Positions 36,978 to 45,763 of a stretch of 64,000 nucleotides of DNA are shown in pieces (positions within the stretch are counted from its first letter, which is position 1; each line of letters starts with the position of its first letter). This DNA comes from Phycisphaerae bacterium (GTDB lineage: Bacteria; Planctomycetota; Phycisphaerae; UBA1845), in NCBI GenBank assembly GCA_029260165.1, contig JAJDDT010000023.1, positions 49,225 to 113,224 of the forward strand. Reading direction: 5' to 3'. Made by a program: the position numbers and the translations under genes. The notes under the pieces were generated by a model, which had not been told where the DNA came from, made no database searches, and was given only the letters and a program-made list of their open reading frames with translations.

Positions 36978-37739
36978 TTAATTCGCGTTGTGATTGGCTC
37001 TGTACGTCCCGTACAAACCAACCATCACGAGAAGCAGGACAAGCAGGACCTGCCCGACCAGGTTGGCTGTCGGAACTGCCTTGGTGCCACAGTCCGGCAC
37101 AATCAACGACAGAACGGTCCCGTTTTGGACCGCGCCGCCTGTGTCAAAGCTCCACTGAAAATCGCCGAAGCCAGCCATCCCGTCCTGATAACCAATCGTC
37201 GCACTTTCCCCACCGCCAAAACTCGCCTGACCGATTTCGTCGTACAAAAGCTGGGCCACCACCCCGTCGTCACGCACTTCTGCGAAAATCTGCAATTGAA
37301 ACCGAGCCAGTGTCCCGGGGTTCGCGTCGAGACGACGATTGTGCCATTCGATGATCAGGCGGTCGTCGACCGTGTTGACGAAAACGTCGCCGTCCTTGTC
37401 GTCGAAATCGTCCCAGAAGACCAGAATCGACTGCCCCCCGCCGAATGCACCATTGCTGGGGATTGGTTCGTTGTCGGCGGTGAGTATCTGCAACGAGTTG
37501 GGGGCGAATCCGACGCCGCCGTTGCTGCCGATGAGAATCTGACCAGCGGGAAAAACGCAATTCCCGATGGTCGTGTTGAACGGGACGACACCGTCGTCAC
37601 CGATATTGAGAATCTCTCCGTTGGTGCCATCAATGAACGCACCGGGCGGATCATTTGAGATGACCAGCGGGTCGGCGACGGCTGTCGACACCAAAACGCA
37701 GGTACAGCCAAGAAAAGGCAGTATTTTCCCGATCAACAT
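36978..37739 (-). CDS. Secreted protein with C-terminal membrane anchor
   Basis: 253 residues from the ATG at 37739, which begins a signal peptide (ILPFLGCTCVLVSTAVA-DP); the open frame upstream to 37895 is dismissed. The mature part has no recognised family; it is beta-rich with GQILIGSNGGVGFAPNSLQI and GGGQSILVFWDDFDDKDGD, suggesting a lectin/NIDO-like beta-sandwich. The end, VPTANLVGQVLLVLLLVMVG then LYGTYRANHN, resembles IPTL/PEP-CTERM-type sorting tails (short motif, hydrophobic helix, basic end) but lacks the PEP motif. Converges with the kinase gene. Confidence 0.7.
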   Translation of the reverse strand: MLIGKILPFLGCTCVLVSTAVADPLVISNDPPGAFIDGTNGEILNIGDDGVVPFNTTIGNCVFPAGQILIGSNGGVGFAPNSLQILTADNEPIPSNGAFGGGQSILVFWDDFDDKDGDVFVNTVDDRLIIEWHNRRLDANPGTLARFQLQIFAEVRDDGVVAQLLYDEIGQASFGGGESATIGYQDGMAGFGDFQWSFDTGGAVQNGTVLSLIVPDCGTKAVPTANLVGQVLLVLLLVMVGLYGTYRANHNAN

Positions 37740-37868
37740 CACGTTCCTCGCCGGCTCGCCGCCGCATCCATCATAGACGAATGCGGGCGCGAAAGTCCAC
37801 CAGATACCGTCAAACGCGATTTCCAAACCAGGCCAACCATGATTCCGCAGGAACAGGTCAGGATGAAT

Positions 37869-37950
37869 TGCGCGAGGGGAGAGTCGAACTCCCACGGGTT
37901 ACCCCACAGGATCCTAAATCCTGCGCGTCTGCCAATTCCGCCACTCGCGC
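37869..37950 (-). tRNA. tRNA-Leu (anticodon UAG)
   Basis: 82 bases with a class II variable arm. The acceptor arms GCGCGAG and CTCGCGC pair perfectly, the anticodon stem is CAGGA/TCCTG around the loop TTTAGGA, giving anticodon TAG, and the T arm is GGGAGTTCGACTCTCCC. The discriminator base is A, as needed for Leu, and CCA is not encoded. Confidence 0.95.
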
Positions 37951-38085
37951 GCGATCAAAAACACCACCGTTATCGGCTCCCCAAACCGCTCAACAACAAA
38001 CGTTCGCCACGTTCCCAACCAGTCGGACGGGCCACGCAGCCATGTTACCCGCAAAGGAAAGGGTACCTGGGGGGGACGAGAAAAT

Positions 38086-39180
38086 CTACCGTCTGCCGGT
38101 GGTGGGTTGGGTCGGTTCCCGCTGGATGATGCCGTGGGCACCTGTCGAACCGGGACGCGGAGCCACCAGGTCGGGATCGGTGAGGTCCACGTCGTAGGGC
38201 ACGTCCACAATGCGGATACTGCGGATATAAATCCGTTGCAACGGTGAACCGTTTTCGTCGGTTTGGGTCGCCATCAATGCGTCGAGCGTTTCAAACGAAT
38301 CGAGGCCTATCAGTTGGCCGAAGACGCTGTATTTTCCGTCCCACTCCGGGACGCGCGTGTTGGTAATGAAAAACTGACAACTGCCCGAATCGGGATCGTC
38401 GTCCAAAAGGGCCATGCTCACGGATCCGCGGATCTGCAGTTTGTCTGAAAACTCGGCATCCAGCTTGACCCCGTCGGGACGAATTCCGGTTCCGTCACCG
38501 TTGGGACACCCGCCCTGCAGAAAATAACCCGGTGCGATGCGGTGCACCGACAGATTGTTGTAGAACTTTTCCTTCGCGAGGCTGATGAAATTATCAACAT
38601 GGTTCGGAGCGGCGGCGTATTGAAACGCCATCGTCATTTCGCCGACGTCGGTGACGATGACAGCCTGCTTGAGCGAGTCGACCACGACAAACAACGTGTT
38701 GCTCGTCACTGATCCTGCGTAAGGGGACCAACGGATCCAGTATCGACCCGGTGTTCGCAACGCGGGATAGAACTCCACGATATCGATCGTTGCCCCGATC
38801 GACGAGTGCGGCGCCAGCGTGATGAACGGGGCTGACGCCGGCGGTTTGTACCCCTGGGCGATGTTCCAGGTTCGGTTTTCGGCGTTGCGAATGTTCAGAC
38901 CGCCGTAGGCTTCGCCGCTGAAAACGTGCGACAAGGGCAGTCCCATCGCTTTGTCGGCGATTTCCGGGCTTGTACCCGGCACGAGCAGTGGCTGAGGCTC
39001 GTCGGATACATTGGTTACCAGGAAATGGGCCAGAATCGGCTCGCCTGCGCGAAAATGACGGGTGGTGGTGATCAACGACGCGTGAATCGCCGAGTTTTGC
39101 CGCTCCTCCGCGACCGCACCAACCGACATCGCGACAATGGGGAAAACCAGCAGCAAACGGTGTCTGGCGATGAGATTCAT
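38086..39180 (-). CDS. Secreted cyclophilin-type peptidyl-prolyl isomerase
   Basis: 364 residues with a signal peptide (LLLVFPIVAMSVGAVAEE). About 30-170 is an uncharacterised beta-sandwich domain (FRAGEPILAHFLVTNVSDEP). The cyclophilin domain is about 175-330: NHVDNFISLAKEKFYNNLSV, then HRIAPGYFLQGGCPNGDGTG holds the catalytic Arg and Gln region, and SMALLDDDPDSGSCQFFITN the rest of the active site. Proline isomerisation in the periplasm or outside. Divergent from the ABC importer genes, 174 bases away. Confidence 0.92.
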   Translation of the reverse strand: MNLIARHRLLLVFPIVAMSVGAVAEERQNSAIHASLITTTRHFRAGEPILAHFLVTNVSDEPQPLLVPGTSPEIADKAMGLPLSHVFSGEAYGGLNIRNAENRTWNIAQGYKPPASAPFITLAPHSSIGATIDIVEFYPALRTPGRYWIRWSPYAGSVTSNTLFVVVDSLKQAVIVTDVGEMTMAFQYAAAPNHVDNFISLAKEKFYNNLSVHRIAPGYFLQGGCPNGDGTGIRPDGVKLDAEFSDKLQIRGSVSMALLDDDPDSGSCQFFITNTRVPEWDGKYSVFGQLIGLDSFETLDALMATQTDENGSPLQRIYIRSIRIVDVPYDVDLTDPDLVAPRPGSTGAHGIIQREPTQPTTGRR

Positions 39181-39354
39181 GCTCTTGGCAAACCTTCAGA
39201 AGTTAAGGCGACACAACGACTAACAATCATTTCGGTCGCCGGAAGCCGTCGGTTTCGCATTCTCGCGTCACAGCCCGACTTGTCCACACCCAAATCCAAT
39301 AAACACGCCCCGATCGCTCGACCGAACCGGGGACATGGCGGTAGATTGTACACC

Positions 39355-40329
39355 ATGACACCACGGCAGTTGCAGACCTCAAGCCCGACGACCCGCCCAA
39401 ATCGAAACCCGTCAGGTTGCCGACGGAGGCCAATAGCGCTCTGTCTTGCAGTCTGGGTCGGGTTGGCAGGCTGGGCAGGGTGTGACAAATCAGCCAACCG
39501 AACGGATCCCGATCCACAGCCAACCACAGTCAATGGGGCGAGACGAATTGTCGTGCTCGGGCCTAATGCGGCTGAGCTGATTTGTGCGATCGGGGCGTGT
39601 GATCGGCTGGTGGGGGTGAGCCGCTATTGTATGTATCCGCCGGAGGTTACGACGCTTCCGAAGATCGGCGGGCTGACCGATACGGATTTGGAGACACTCT
39701 TGTCGCTCAGGCCCGAACTGGTCGTGTTGCGTGGCCGGGGTGGCGTGGTGCGGCAGTTTTGCAGAGATCGCGGAATCGCAGTTTACGAGGATCGGGTGGA
39801 GACGCTTTCGGATATTTATCGGACCACCCGCGACCTTGGCAAGTTGGTCGGGCGAACCGAGGCGGCTGAATCGTTGGTTGGCAATATCCAACGGTCGTTG
39901 GCGGAGGTGCGGGTGTCGGTGGCGAGTCGTAAGCCTGTTCGGGTATTGCCGGTGATTATGCGCGATCGGAGCGGGCTGACGAATATTCTGAGCTGTGGAA
40001 ACAACACGTTTTTAACGGAACTGATCGACATCGCGGGTGGTGAGAGCATTTTTGAGGGCATGCTCGCTGACTATCCGAGCGTGAGTCTGGAGGAGATCAT
40101 TGGTCGCAGCCCGGAGGTGATTGTCGAGATGTTTCCGGGGCAGGTGATGGACGAACGGGAGAAGGCATCGTTGATCAAGCCCTGGCAGTCGTTCGATTCG
40201 ATCCCGGCGGTACGGAGCGGACGGATCCACGTCCTTGATGAGCCATTCGTGACGATTCCGTCTGATCGCGTGGTCAAGACGGCTCGATTGCTTCGTTCAT
40301 TGTTTCATCCGGAACTGCGTGATGAATAA
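39355..40329 (+). CDS. ABC importer substrate-binding lipoprotein (BtuF/FecB-like)
   Basis: 324 residues from the ATG at 39355; the open frame further upstream overlaps the divergent gene. Signal with lipobox-like WAGC at about 42 (WVGLAGWAGCDKS). Class III periplasmic-binding fold: RRIVVLGPNAAELICAIGAC, DRLVGVSRYCMYPPEV, and IIGRSPEVIVEMFPGQ match the cobalamin/heme/siderophore binding group. The next two genes supply the ATPase and permease. No cobalamin riboswitch is visible in the 174-base leader, so B12 is not proven as the substrate. Confidence 0.88.
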   Translation: MTPRQLQTSSPTTRPNRNPSGCRRRPIALCLAVWVGLAGWAGCDKSANRTDPDPQPTTVNGARRIVVLGPNAAELICAIGACDRLVGVSRYCMYPPEVTTLPKIGGLTDTDLETLLSLRPELVVLRGRGGVVRQFCRDRGIAVYEDRVETLSDIYRTTRDLGKLVGRTEAAESLVGNIQRSLAEVRVSVASRKPVRVLPVIMRDRSGLTNILSCGNNTFLTELIDIAGGESIFEGMLADYPSVSLEEIIGRSPEVIVEMFPGQVMDEREKASLIKPWQSFDSIPAVRSGRIHVLDEPFVTIPSDRVVKTARLLRSLFHPELRDE

Positions 40330-41131
40330 CGGCGCGTTCCTGACGATGTCAGATGTCCGGTTTGGGTATCCGAGGGGTGCGGTTTTTCTGGGGCCTTGCG
40401 ATCTGGCGGTTCGTGTTGGGACGTTTCATGCGGTGCTCGGTCCCAACGGTGTGGGCAAGAGCACGTTGTTGCGACTTGCGTGCGGGGTTCTGACGCCATC
40501 AGGGGGCGTGGTGACTTGCGAGGATCGAAATCTTGCGACGATTCCGGAGCTGGAGCGTGCGCGGCGGATCGCGTTTTTGCCACAGCGGTTTGACGCGCCT
40601 CTGGATTTGAGCGCGCGTGAGGTGGTGATGCTCGGTCGATTTCCGATCCGACGCAATCGATTTTTTGATTCCCTGGAAGATGAACGGGCAGCGGGCGAGT
40701 GCATGGCGACCACGGGCGTGGGGGATCTTGGGGATCGTCGGTTGGGTGATATGTCGGGTGGGGAAGCTCAGCGGGTGCACATCGCGGCTGCTTTGGCGCA
40801 GAAACCCGGGTTGCTGGTTCTGGATGAACCGACGTCATCGCTGGACCCTTATCATCAGATGGAGATTGGGGGTCTTTTGCGAAAACTGTGCGATGAGGCT
40901 GGGTTGACGGTGCTGGTGGCGACGCATGATCTGAACCTTGCGGGTCAGTTTGCCGATTGCGTGACGCTGGTTGTCGACGGTGCCGTCGTGTGCACGGGTA
41001 CGCCGCAGGAGACGCTGACACCTGATCGGTTGCGCAGCGTGTATGGCGTGCCATTCGAGCGTTTTTGCAAATCGAGTCAGGGGCGATCGTGGGTTTTTCC
41101 GATTCCGGAAGAGGCGATGACAGTATCGTGA
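40322..41131 (+). CDS. ABC importer ATPase (BtuD/FecE-like)
   Basis: 269 residues from the ATG at 40322 (a GTG sits one codon earlier), overlapping the binding-protein gene by 8 bases. Walker A GPNGVGKST, Q-loop in FLPQRFDAP, signature MSGGEAQR (Met in place of Leu), Walker B LLVLDEPTS, and switch His in VATHDLNLAG. The length and C-terminal phrase DRLRSVYGVPFE fit the FecE/BtuD family. Powers the importer formed with the adjacent gene products. Confidence 0.93.
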   Translation: MNNGAFLTMSDVRFGYPRGAVFLGPCDLAVRVGTFHAVLGPNGVGKSTLLRLACGVLTPSGGVVTCEDRNLATIPELERARRIAFLPQRFDAPLDLSAREVVMLGRFPIRRNRFFDSLEDERAAGECMATTGVGDLGDRRLGDMSGGEAQRVHIAAALAQKPGLLVLDEPTSSLDPYHQMEIGGLLRKLCDEAGLTVLVATHDLNLAGQFADCVTLVVDGAVVCTGTPQETLTPDRLRSVYGVPFERFCKSSQGRSWVFPIPEEAMTVS

Positions 41132-42210
41132 CCTCTACTCGACTGACAGGCCGTCGTTTCTTTTTACACATGATTTTCGGTGTAGTGGCGCTGCTGATCG
41201 TTGTCGCAATCAGTCCGGGGATTGGGTCGCAACCGATCGGTGTCGCGCGGGCGTGGGGATCGGTGTTCGGGTTTGGTGAGGCTGGTGAATCGTCGGTTGA
41301 GGCTTCGATCGTCCGGGAAATCATGCGACTTCGGTTGTCGCGCACGATTTGCGCGCTGCTGGCGGGAACGACGCTTGCGTTGTGTGGGGCGGTCACGCAG
41401 ACGCAGTTTCGCAACGTTTTGGCGACGCCTTACACGCTTGGTATTGCGAGCGGGGGCGCGTTGGGAGCGGCGATTTCGGTGCTGCTCGGTTTGGATCAGT
41501 TCGGGTTTGGCTTGCCGGGTGAGTCGCTGGGCGCGCTGTTGGGTTGCGCCGCGGTGGTGGGGTTGGTGTTGTTGTTGGCGGGGACGTTGTACGGACTGAG
41601 CGGAAACAGTCTGGTGTTGGCGGGGGTTGCGATTGGTTTTTTCTGTTCGGCGATGCTGATGTTTGCGACGTATCTGGCCGACGTGCGCGAGAAGGATCGC
41701 ATCGTGCGGTGGATGATGGGGAGTGTGGCGACGTTCAGGTTTCGGGAACCGTTGCAGATGCTCGGTCCGATGGCGGTGAGCTGGGCTGGGATGATCGCGT
41801 GTGGACCGGGATTGAATCAGTTGCAGCTTGGGGAGGAGTTGGCGTCGGCGCGTGGGGTGCGGGTCGGTCTTTTGCAGGTCGCCAACATAGGGTTTGCCTC
41901 GTTGGGGACGGCTTGTGTGGTGTCGTTGTGCGGTCCGATCGGATTTGTCGGGTTGCTGGTGCCTCACACGGTTCGTCTGGTTGTGGGCCGGGATCATCGG
42001 TTGCTGTTGCCGGTGGCGGGTGTCTGGGGCGGGGTTTTTCTGATTGTATGCGATTGGCTGGCGCGGCTGTTGCCGTTGTGGTGGGGTCGATGTTTTAGTG
42101 GGGAGATTTCGGCGGCGGCGTTGCCCATCGGGGTGGTGACGTCGGCGGTGGGTGCCCCTGTTTTCCTGCTGCTGTTGTGCAAGGATCGGGCGATTCGGAA
42201 AAATGGTTGA
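41128..42210 (+). CDS. ABC importer permease (FecCD/BtuC family)
   Basis: 360 residues from a GTG at 41128 overlapping the ATPase stop (GTGA); an earlier frame start at 41065 would overlap by 67 bases. About ten membrane helices. Family phrases: VREIMRLRLSRTICALLAGT, QTQFRNVLATPYTLGIASGG, and the cytoplasmic L-loop region LGEELASARGVRVGLLQVAN; FVGLLVPHTVRLVVGRDHRL near the end. Dimerises as the channel of a vitamin B12/iron-siderophore/heme-type importer. Third gene of the translationally coupled set. Confidence 0.92.
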   Translation: MTSTRLTGRRFFLHMIFGVVALLIVVAISPGIGSQPIGVARAWGSVFGFGEAGESSVEASIVREIMRLRLSRTICALLAGTTLALCGAVTQTQFRNVLATPYTLGIASGGALGAAISVLLGLDQFGFGLPGESLGALLGCAAVVGLVLLLAGTLYGLSGNSLVLAGVAIGFFCSAMLMFATYLADVREKDRIVRWMMGSVATFRFREPLQMLGPMAVSWAGMIACGPGLNQLQLGEELASARGVRVGLLQVANIGFASLGTACVVSLCGPIGFVGLLVPHTVRLVVGRDHRLLLPVAGVWGGVFLIVCDWLARLLPLWWGRCFSGEISAAALPIGVVTSAVGAPVFLLLLCKDRAIRKNG

Positions 42211-42258
42211 GGTTGAAGGATTCGTTCTCTACAATGTGGGTGGACCTGCGAAGGAGGA

Positions 42259-42933
42259 TTGGTTTTCCCTATATCCGGCGTATCCATTTCAGTGGCGCCT
42301 TCGGCGCTTGGTGGCAGCGTGCTCATGCTGAACGCGCACTACGCCGCGCTCCGTGTGATCAGCGTGAGACGGGCGATCAGTCTTCTGTTCAAGAGCAACC
42401 ACGACGACGATCCCGTTGCGGAGGTCGTGCACATCGAGGACGGGAAATTCAGCTCGTACAATTTTGCGGATTGGCGGGAGTTGAGCGAATTCAACCGCGA
42501 CTTCGCACCAGCCAAGCACGACTGGATCCGCACCGTTCGGTTTGACCTTGCGGTTCCGCGGATTATCCGGGTGTTGTCCTATAACAAGGTTCCCCGCCAG
42601 CCTGTGAAGCTGAATCGCCGGAACATTTTCGCGCGCGATCACAACATGTGTCAGTATTGCGGCAAGCGGTTGCCGACGAGCGAGTTGAGTCTGGACCATG
42701 TGCTGCCTCGGTCGCAGGATGGTCCGACGACGTGGCAGAACATTGTAGCGTGCTGTTTGAAATGCAACGTCCGAAAAGGGTGTCGAACACCCGAGCGGGC
42801 GGGCATGAAGCTGTTGAGCAAGCCTGTTCGACCGAAGAGCAGTCCGGTGATCCGCGTCAAGCTATCGGACGACAAGTACCATTCATGGCGCCAGTTCGTG
42901 AACGACGCTTATTGGAACGTTGAGTTAAAATAG
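42259..42933 (+). CDS. HNH endonuclease
   Basis: 224 residues. The HNH core is at about 130-175: FARDHNMCQYCGKRLPTSEL, then SLDHVLPRSQDGPTTWQNIV and CCLKCNVRKGCRTP, with two CxxC zinc knuckles and the DH/N catalytic residues in place. The N-terminal SALGGSVLMLNAHYAALRVI block matches planctomycete HNH proteins, so I kept the TTG at 42259 although AAGGAGGA sits right against it; ATG at 42325 is the later alternative. Stand-alone enzymes of this kind act on DNA, but the target is unknown. Next to the permease, but not obviously linked in function. Confidence 0.88.
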   Translation: MVFPISGVSISVAPSALGGSVLMLNAHYAALRVISVRRAISLLFKSNHDDDPVAEVVHIEDGKFSSYNFADWRELSEFNRDFAPAKHDWIRTVRFDLAVPRIIRVLSYNKVPRQPVKLNRRNIFARDHNMCQYCGKRLPTSELSLDHVLPRSQDGPTTWQNIVACCLKCNVRKGCRTPERAGMKLLSKPVRPKSSPVIRVKLSDDKYHSWRQFVNDAYWNVELK

Positions 42934-43108
42934 CAACTTCCCTGGGGTGGTCGTTTTTCGCTGCAGGTCCGGGAATCATTTCGCGCATCTTCATTGTGCT
43001 TAGTATCTGAGCGCTCCAGTCCATCCGACCGATGAGATAAACGGCTTGCAGGCGATCTGCGTGGTCGTCAGGCGGCGGGGAATGTGTATCGTCATCGAAA
43101 GCGCTTGA

Positions 43109-44716
43109 ATGGAACCGACGTGCGACATCTGCATCATCGAGGATGACCCGAACGATTTGAGGCTCGTCCAGCGCATCGTGGATCAGGCGGGGTATGAAAG
43201 CAAGTCAGCGGTTGATGGGCGATCTGCGTGGGAGTTGATTGAGGAGCATCGTCCGCGCGTCATTCTCGCAGACTGGGACCTGCCACACTGTGACGGTCTT
43301 GAGCTTTGCAGGAAGGTCCGAGCCACGCCCGAACTCAAGTCGACCTATTTCATCATGGTCACGGGGCGTGATGACAAGGATGCCAGGGAGTTCGCCTACG
43401 AGAGCGGAGTGGACGATTATCTGGTCAAGCCCTTCGACAAGACGTCACTTCTGGCGCGTATTCGGGTTGGGGCGCGGATGTGGGAGGCGAACGCGTGTTT
43501 GCGGCGTGCGGCGATCACAGACGGTCTGACAGGACTCTACAATCACGACCACTTCAACACGGTGATCGATCACGAGTTGCATCGTGCACGTCGGTATGGG
43601 AATCGCCTCGCGTTGATCATGCTGGATCTGGACCATTTCAAGGCGGTCAACGATACGTTTGGTCACCTGGTCGGGAATGAGACACTCATCGAAGTGTCGC
43701 GGGTATTGAACGAAAGCGTGCGCGACTTTGATACGGTCGGACGGTTTGGTGGTGAGGAATTCGTCATAGTCGCGCCCGAAGCGACGCTTGAAGACGCGAT
43801 GACGATCAGCGAGCGCATTCGGACGGGTATTGCAGGCTCCCTGAATGTTGAGGCGTTGCGGGACCATGTCGTTACGGCGTCACTGGGGGTCGCGACGGCG
43901 GACGACGCAAGGGTGCGCACATCGACCGATCTGGTGGACCTTGCGGACCGCGCGTTGTACGCAGCCAAAAATTCGGGACGGAACATGGTTCGGTCTGCGC
44001 ACGATCTGGAGGATGACGAGCCGATCGCGATTCAGGGTGACGAGGTCGAGTCGCTTCGCAAGCGGGTGGCGATATTGAGTGTTCGGGCGAAGGACGTTTA
44101 CGTCCAGACGGTTTCGTCGCTGGTACAGGCGCTTGAGGAAAAGGATCCGTTCACTGCACGACACTCGGTGAATGTTTCTGCCTATTGCGGGAAGATTGCC
44201 CGGGAGATGGCGTTGGGGGAGGCAGCCATCACCTCGATCAGCAACGCGGGCTTGTTGCATGATCTGGGCAAGGTCGGGATTCCCGATCGTATCCTGATGA
44301 AACCGGCGGGTTTGAGCGTGACCGAGGCGATGGTGATGAAACAGGTGCCTGCGATCACGGTGCGGATTCTGGACCATCTTCGCATTCTCGATGAGGAAAT
44401 GCAGATGATTCGATACCAACGCGAATTCTACGATGGCACGGGTTATCCGGATCAACTGTGCGGTGATCAGATTCCGATCGGGTCGCGGATTCTCCTGCTG
44501 GCCAACGCGTTCGACGCGATGACGACCGATCGGATTTATCGCGCCTGTCGCTCGATTGACGAAACGCTCGATGATATCAAAGCGCACTCCGGAACACAGT
44601 TTGATCCGCAGGTTGTCGACGCACTGTGCGCGTCGGTTTCCACGCATCGCGAAGAGTACCTCAATAGAGTTCGGGCAACGGCAGACTCGTTGCGCAGTCC
44701 AGCTGGGGTGCTTTGA
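43109..44716 (+). CDS. Response regulator with GGDEF and HD-GYP-like domains
   Basis: 535 residues. Receiver domain about 1-125 with phospho-acceptor Asp55 (LADWDLPHCDG). GGDEF domain about 130-300 with an intact GGEEF active site at about 213 and an RxxD inhibitory site (RDFD) five residues before it, so a feedback-controlled diguanylate cyclase is expected. HD-GYP-like domain about 325-515 keeps HDLGK and DGTGYP, but HHE is QRE, the usual K.HP is KQVP and the later DxFDA aspartate is Asn (ANAFDAM). These positions bind the metal ions in active c-di-GMP phosphodiesterases, so hydrolysis is probably lost. Net cyclase output is inferred. Confidence 0.93.
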   Translation: MEPTCDICIIEDDPNDLRLVQRIVDQAGYESKSAVDGRSAWELIEEHRPRVILADWDLPHCDGLELCRKVRATPELKSTYFIMVTGRDDKDAREFAYESGVDDYLVKPFDKTSLLARIRVGARMWEANACLRRAAITDGLTGLYNHDHFNTVIDHELHRARRYGNRLALIMLDLDHFKAVNDTFGHLVGNETLIEVSRVLNESVRDFDTVGRFGGEEFVIVAPEATLEDAMTISERIRTGIAGSLNVEALRDHVVTASLGVATADDARVRTSTDLVDLADRALYAAKNSGRNMVRSAHDLEDDEPIAIQGDEVESLRKRVAILSVRAKDVYVQTVSSLVQALEEKDPFTARHSVNVSAYCGKIAREMALGEAAITSISNAGLLHDLGKVGIPDRILMKPAGLSVTEAMVMKQVPAITVRILDHLRILDEEMQMIRYQREFYDGTGYPDQLCGDQIPIGSRILLLANAFDAMTTDRIYRACRSIDETLDDIKAHSGTQFDPQVVDALCASVSTHREEYLNRVRATADSLRSPAGVL

Positions 44717-44786
44717 CAATTCTGCTGCCCGCCGACAGACTCTTCTGATGCGATTGTCGCCACGGTATTGGCTTGTCGGATAGCTG

Positions 44787-45650
44787 ATGGATCCTCACGC
44801 AGACACCATTCGATTGCTTGTTTCCTGTCCGGACCGGAAGGGGTTGGTGGCGGCCATCACGGAATTCGTCGCGTCGCGCGGGGGGAATATTCTTGATCTG
44901 GATCAGCATACCGACCCGGACGAACGGATGTTTTTCACGCGAGTCGTGATTGATCTTTCTGAATTGACCGTATCGGCTGACGCATTTTCGCGTGAGTGGG
45001 AACAGATTGCGTCGAAATTCCAGATGACCTGCTCGACCCATGTGGCGTCTCAATTGCGCAACGTGGCGATCCTGGTCGGGAAAATGGACCATTGTCTGCG
45101 TGAATTGCTCTGGCGTTGGGAGGCGGGCGAGCTTGCGTGTCGGATTCCGCTGGTCATCAGCAATCATCCGGACGTCGAGCCTGTGGTGACACGGCGGGGT
45201 GTCGAATTCTGCCATCTGCCGATCACAGCGGAGACGAAACCGGAACAGGAACAGCGAATCGTCTCGCTCCTGGACGAACATGATATCGACCTTGTGGTGC
45301 TGGCTCGATATATGCAGATCCTTTCGCCCGGGTTCGTTGAGCAATATACGAATCGGGTGATCAATATTCATCACAGCTTTCTGCCGGCGTTTGCGGGTGC
45401 GCGACCTTATCATCAGGCCTATCAATCAGGGGTGAAAATCATCGGGGCGACGTGCCATTATGTGACCGCGACGCTCGACGCCGGACCGATCATCGAGCAG
45501 GCGATCGCGCGGGTGAATCATCGTGACACGGTTGGCGACATGGTGCGCAAGGGCAAGGACATGGAGCGGTCCGCACTCCTGACCGGGGTCGGGTTGCATC
45601 TGAACGACCGGGTCATCGTGCACCAGAATCGCACCATTGTGTTCGATTGA
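44787..45650 (+). CDS. purU: Formyltetrahydrofolate deformylase
   Basis: 287 residues. An ACT domain (about 1-85, RLLVSCPDRKGLVAAITEFV) precedes the formyltransferase-fold catalytic domain. Key block: VLARYMQILSPGFVEQYTNR, then NIHHSFLPAFAGARPYHQAY, with the Asn-His pair, and GATCHYVTATLDAGPIIEQ with the catalytic Asp. Hydrolyses 10-formyl-THF to formate and THF, supplying formate for purT-dependent purine synthesis or balancing one-carbon units. Stands between the GGDEF regulator and the FlgI-like gene. Confidence 0.95.
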   Translation: MDPHADTIRLLVSCPDRKGLVAAITEFVASRGGNILDLDQHTDPDERMFFTRVVIDLSELTVSADAFSREWEQIASKFQMTCSTHVASQLRNVAILVGKMDHCLRELLWRWEAGELACRIPLVISNHPDVEPVVTRRGVEFCHLPITAETKPEQEQRIVSLLDEHDIDLVVLARYMQILSPGFVEQYTNRVINIHHSFLPAFAGARPYHQAYQSGVKIIGATCHYVTATLDAGPIIEQAIARVNHRDTVGDMVRKGKDMERSALLTGVGLHLNDRVIVHQNRTIVFD

Positions 45651-45763
45651 CAGCCTCGCTTTACAAGGGTGCCTTTTGCCTTCGATTGGCCCCGATTGAC
45701 CTGTCAAAATCAGGATGCGATAATCCCGTGCGTAGAATTGTTCCCGCGGGCGGATGACCCTCC

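Noticed and set aside
39181..39354. Possible cobalamin riboswitch before the ABC importer
   Set aside because: No B12-box-like sequence or matching stem arrangement could be seen in the 174-base leader.
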